Origin: Clostridium mobile | Lineage (GTDB): Bacteria; Bacillota; Clostridia; Clostridiales; Clostridiaceae | Reading direction: 5' to 3' | DNA: 64,000 nucleotides | Assembly: GCF_018918285.1 (NCBI RefSeq) | Contig: NZ_JAHLQF010000002.1 | Coordinates: 186,001-250,000 of the forward strand | In this document: piece by piece, positions 61,667 through 64,000 of the stretch | Numbering within the stretch: the first letter of the stretch is position 1 | Layout: every line of letters starts with the position of its first letter | Notes under the pieces: generated by a model | Seen by the model: the letters and a program-made list of their open reading frames with translations, nothing else | The model's database searches: none | Told to the model about the DNA's origin: nothing | Program-made: the position numbers and the translations under genes

Positions 61667-61710
61667 CAAAAGGAATCTCCCTTTTTATGTTATATTCTTA
61701 AAAGTTATGT

Positions 61711-61938
61711 TTATTTATATCCTCTCTGCTTATCAAGAGATTCATCTTTAATTTCTGCTCTCATACCGCTAAGTGCATCTAATCTTCTTTCGTTTTTTTC
61801 CTCTAAAGAATTTTTTGTTTTTTCATCATCTGTTTTTTCAATCATTTCTTCTGCAAGATTATAGTTTTGAATAGTTTTGTCGATATTGTATTGAATTTTT
61901 TCCACATTATCTCTTCTATCATCTGGTTTGCTTTTCAT
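61711..61938 (-). CDS. tlp: Small acid-soluble spore protein Tlp
   Basis: 75 residues starting MKSKPDDRRDNVEKIQYNID and containing EEKNERRLDALSGMRAEIKDE, the thioredoxin-like (Tlp) SASP family. The ATG used follows AGGAGGTGAT; an ATG 51 bases upstream has no ribosome site. Tlp is packed in the spore core and degraded at germination, so the organism sporulates. Confidence 0.9.
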   Translation of the reverse strand: MKSKPDDRRDNVEKIQYNIDKTIQNYNLAEEMIEKTDDEKTKNSLEEKNERRLDALSGMRAEIKDESLDKQRGYK

Positions 61939-62074
61939 ATATTTATCACCTCCTAGATATTTTGCGACGGAGGATAATATAATATACATTGTATTAGGTA
62001 AACCATATCCAATAGATATTATGTGTTATTTACGTTGATCAAAGGGGAGTAGATCAATATAACCATCAAATAAA

Positions 62075-62101
62075 TTAAGGGAAATCAATAGCTTCCCTTA
62101 A
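62075..62101 (-). terminator. Terminator of the QueG-like gene
   Basis: TTAAGGGAA / TTCCCTTAA with a 9-base loop, just downstream of the stop codon on the minus strand. Confidence 0.7.
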
Positions 62102-62119
62102 AAATTAGTATATAAACTT

Positions 62120-63181
62120 TTATTTAAGCCATTCCGGAGAATCCTTTATGTATGGACGGATATTATATTTATTTCTATAGTCCTTTAAACAATCAATAAT
62201 TGCATTTTTATTTCCGTTAAAGCTTTTTATTTCGCTCATATGTATTCCTTGGCTAAAGGGACAGCTGTTTATACATATACCGCAGTCAGTTCCAAGACTT
62301 CTCCATCTATCGTAGCAACTTTCCTGATTTATTTGCCATCTTAAAGCTCCGTCAATGTTTTCTTTTTCACCTTTTGGTATTGATTTGCCAGGGCAAGTTA
62401 TAGCGCAGTTATTACATAGCCTGCAAAATTCTTCTAGACCAAAATCTATAGGTGAATCTTCCATTAGCTCTAAATCTGTGGTAACTACTCCAAGTCTTAT
62501 GCGAGAGCCATACTCTTTTGTGGTTAATATGCCATTTCTACCTATTTGACCTAATCCAGCATCTCTACCTACTAAAGGTGCTACAATAAGATAATTTGCA
62601 TCCATGTGATTTCTAGCATTATAGCCTAATTCTCTTATGTAATAGGATAAAACCATACCTATAATTGAAGTGTTTACGTAACCCTTAGAAGTTTCAACTA
62701 TTTCTGATATTTGGGGGGCTCTATTTATCATATCTTTATCCATTTCTACGGCAAAAACTATTCCATAAGGCATTAGGTTATCTACTTTTTCTCCATATAC
62801 TTCTTCATGCCTTCCTCTGTGGCTGTAATAATGGTAATCTTTCATTTTTAGAGTTCCCACTAATTTTGCGCCATAGTAAGTTGCTAAGCCTTTTAATTTT
62901 TCAGTGGCCAATTCCTTATCTATTGGAGTTTTAATATTATTTACTTCTCCTTCAGAGAGGTCTTTAATGTCTCCTAGGAATTTAAAACAAGCAGTTGCTA
63001 TAGGAGAATTGATAGCATTATAGGACATGGTTCCAGGGCCACAAAGATTAGGCTTTTTTCTTATTTCATTATCTATCTCTAGTTTATCTGCATTTCTACT
63101 ATAATAATCTTCATAAGGAAAGGTACCTTCCATGTAATTCATTCTTGCAAACATGGTATCTCTTTCATCAATTTTTTTCAT
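62120..63181 (-). CDS. QueG/reductive-dehalogenase-like Fe-S protein
   Basis: 353 residues. The C-terminal ferredoxin part has CRLCNNCAITCPGKSIP and CGICINSCPFSQG, two 4Fe-4S clusters. The middle (NYLIVAPLVGRDAGLGQIGRNGILTTKEYGSRIRLGVVTTD) matches the corrinoid-reductase fold shared by epoxyqueuosine reductase and reductive dehalogenases. No Tat signal, so it is cytoplasmic. It differs in the N-terminal half from classical QueG, so the substrate is open. Start at the ATG after AAAGGAG; the ATG three codons earlier overlaps the ribosome site. Confidence 0.8.
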   Translation of the reverse strand: MKKIDERDTMFARMNYMEGTFPYEDYYSRNADKLEIDNEIRKKPNLCGPGTMSYNAINSPIATACFKFLGDIKDLSEGEVNNIKTPIDKELATEKLKGLATYYGAKLVGTLKMKDYHYYSHRGRHEEVYGEKVDNLMPYGIVFAVEMDKDMINRAPQISEIVETSKGYVNTSIIGMVLSYYIRELGYNARNHMDANYLIVAPLVGRDAGLGQIGRNGILTTKEYGSRIRLGVVTTDLELMEDSPIDFGLEEFCRLCNNCAITCPGKSIPKGEKENIDGALRWQINQESCYDRWRSLGTDCGICINSCPFSQGIHMSEIKSFNGNKNAIIDCLKDYRNKYNIRPYIKDSPEWLK

Positions 63182-63435
63182 GAAAATCATCTCCTTTAGT
63201 TAATAATTTTATCATATAGTAAAAAGTGTGGAGTGTGAAGTGAAAACAATATTTTGTATAATTAAAAGGAATTGTAGGAAATATGTAGAAGTTTTAAATT
63301 ATAATCATCTACTGAAAGGACTATTTAGTGAAAGGATCATTAATTGAACCAATCATTAATGAAAATAATTATTGACTAAAGAGGGAAATAATTATTGGTT
63401 AAAAATAATTAAAAATAAAAACTGAGGGGGTAAAT

Positions 63436-64000
63436 ATGAATTCGGTTATTGATGTAATAAATAAAAGAGTATCTCTTAGAAAATATGCACAAAGGGACAT
63501 ATCAAAGGAGCATTTGAATTTAATAATTGATTCTGCAATAAAGGCTCCTACTGCAGGAAATCAATGTCTATATTCTATTATTATGATTAAAGACAGTGAA
63601 ACAAAAGAAATTCTAAGTAAATCCTGTGACAACCAACCGTTTATTGCAAAGGCACCATTAATCCTTATCTTTGCAGCAGATCAGCAAAAGTGGTTTGACT
63701 ATTTTCAACATAGAGGGGTTAAGGAATATGCAAAGAAGGAGAATATTTCATTTGAGGCACCACAGGAATCAGACTTTATAATCGCTTGTGAGGATGCACT
63801 TATAGCTGCGCAAAATGCTGTTATTGCAGCTGAGTCACTGGGCATCGGTTCTTGTTACATAGGGGATATAATTGAAAACTATGAATTCCATAAAGAGCTT
63901 CTTAATTTAGAGGATTGGGTATTTCCAGTGTGCATGTTATGCTTTGGATACTATGAAGAAGATTTCAAAAGGGTTTATAGAAAGAGATTTGATAAGAAAT
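63436..64000 (+). CDS. Nitroreductase-family protein, cut by window end
   Basis: Begins MNSVIDVINKRVSLRKYAQRDI (FMN-binding RxSxRxY-type motif) and continues with SAIKAPTAGNQ and AAQNAVIAAESLGIGSCYIG, both typical of nitroreductases. 188 codons are visible without a stop, so the 3' end lies beyond 64000. GAGGGGG ribosome site. Substrate unknown. Confidence 0.88.
   Translation, partial: MNSVIDVINKRVSLRKYAQRDISKEHLNLIIDSAIKAPTAGNQCLYSIIMIKDSETKEILSKSCDNQPFIAKAPLILIFAADQQKWFDYFQHRGVKEYAKKENISFEAPQESDFIIACEDALIAAQNAVIAAESLGIGSCYIGDIIENYEFHKELLNLEDWVFPVCMLCFGYYEEDFKRVYRKRFDKK

Overview
The window looks like a chromosomal segment of a low-GC, spore-forming Firmicute, most likely Clostridium sensu stricto. 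Evidence: very AT-rich DNA, strong AGGAGG ribosome binding sites, TTG starts, sporulation genes (tlp, a CotF-like ferritin-fold protein), a spore-cortex-type deacetylase fold and a clostridial type I-B-like CRISPR repeat. The species cannot be fixed by eye.

Layout. 0.3-16 kb: housekeeping and surface functions: a two-component system, a Cache chemoreceptor, a WG-repeat protein, a methionine-rich tandem-repeat protein, a PadR/HAAS pair, a CLC chloride transporter, a UvrD-type helicase, an ECF sigma/anti-sigma pair, a DUF4397 protein and a polysaccharide deacetylase. 16.5-22.4 kb: a ROK-regulated carbohydrate operon with a TIM-barrel hydrolase-like enzyme and an RbsABC-type transporter. 22.5-29.2 kb: ferritin-like spore protein, TetR with a divergent ABC exporter, DegV, DEAD-box helicase. 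32.9-36 kb: an OpuA glycine betaine transporter next to an IS3 remnant. 36-45 kb: phosphoesterase, GntR/DUF5808 operon, DUF4153 protein, PadR/DUF2812 pair, MATE pump.

45.2-50.7 kb is a triplicated locus. Three copies of a coiled-coil gene each carry a Dph6-like ATP-pyrophosphatase gene downstream; only the third pair is intact. Two of the three copies carry a ~165-217 bp IS200/IS605-like repeat just upstream and the middle copy is a natural empty site, so the element ends can be read to the base.

52-61.4 kb is an accessory graveyard. It holds CRISPR leaders, short arrays and terminal repeats without cas genes. Between them recur copies of a ~63-bp palindromic element (11 in the window). Among them lie a secreted amidase, a decayed IS3-family element sitting in the loop of a terminator, a decayed secreted-protein gene and an intact-looking MntA/HepT toxin-antitoxin pair. 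61.4-64 kb returns to ordinary genes: tlp, a QueG-like Fe-S protein and a nitroreductase cut by the window end.

The most interesting material is the CRISPR-module/palindrome mosaic, the non-autonomous IS200/IS605-like element with its empty site, and the reciprocally decayed coiled-coil/ATP-pyrophosphatase triplication. All assignments rest on reading motifs; no database search was possible.
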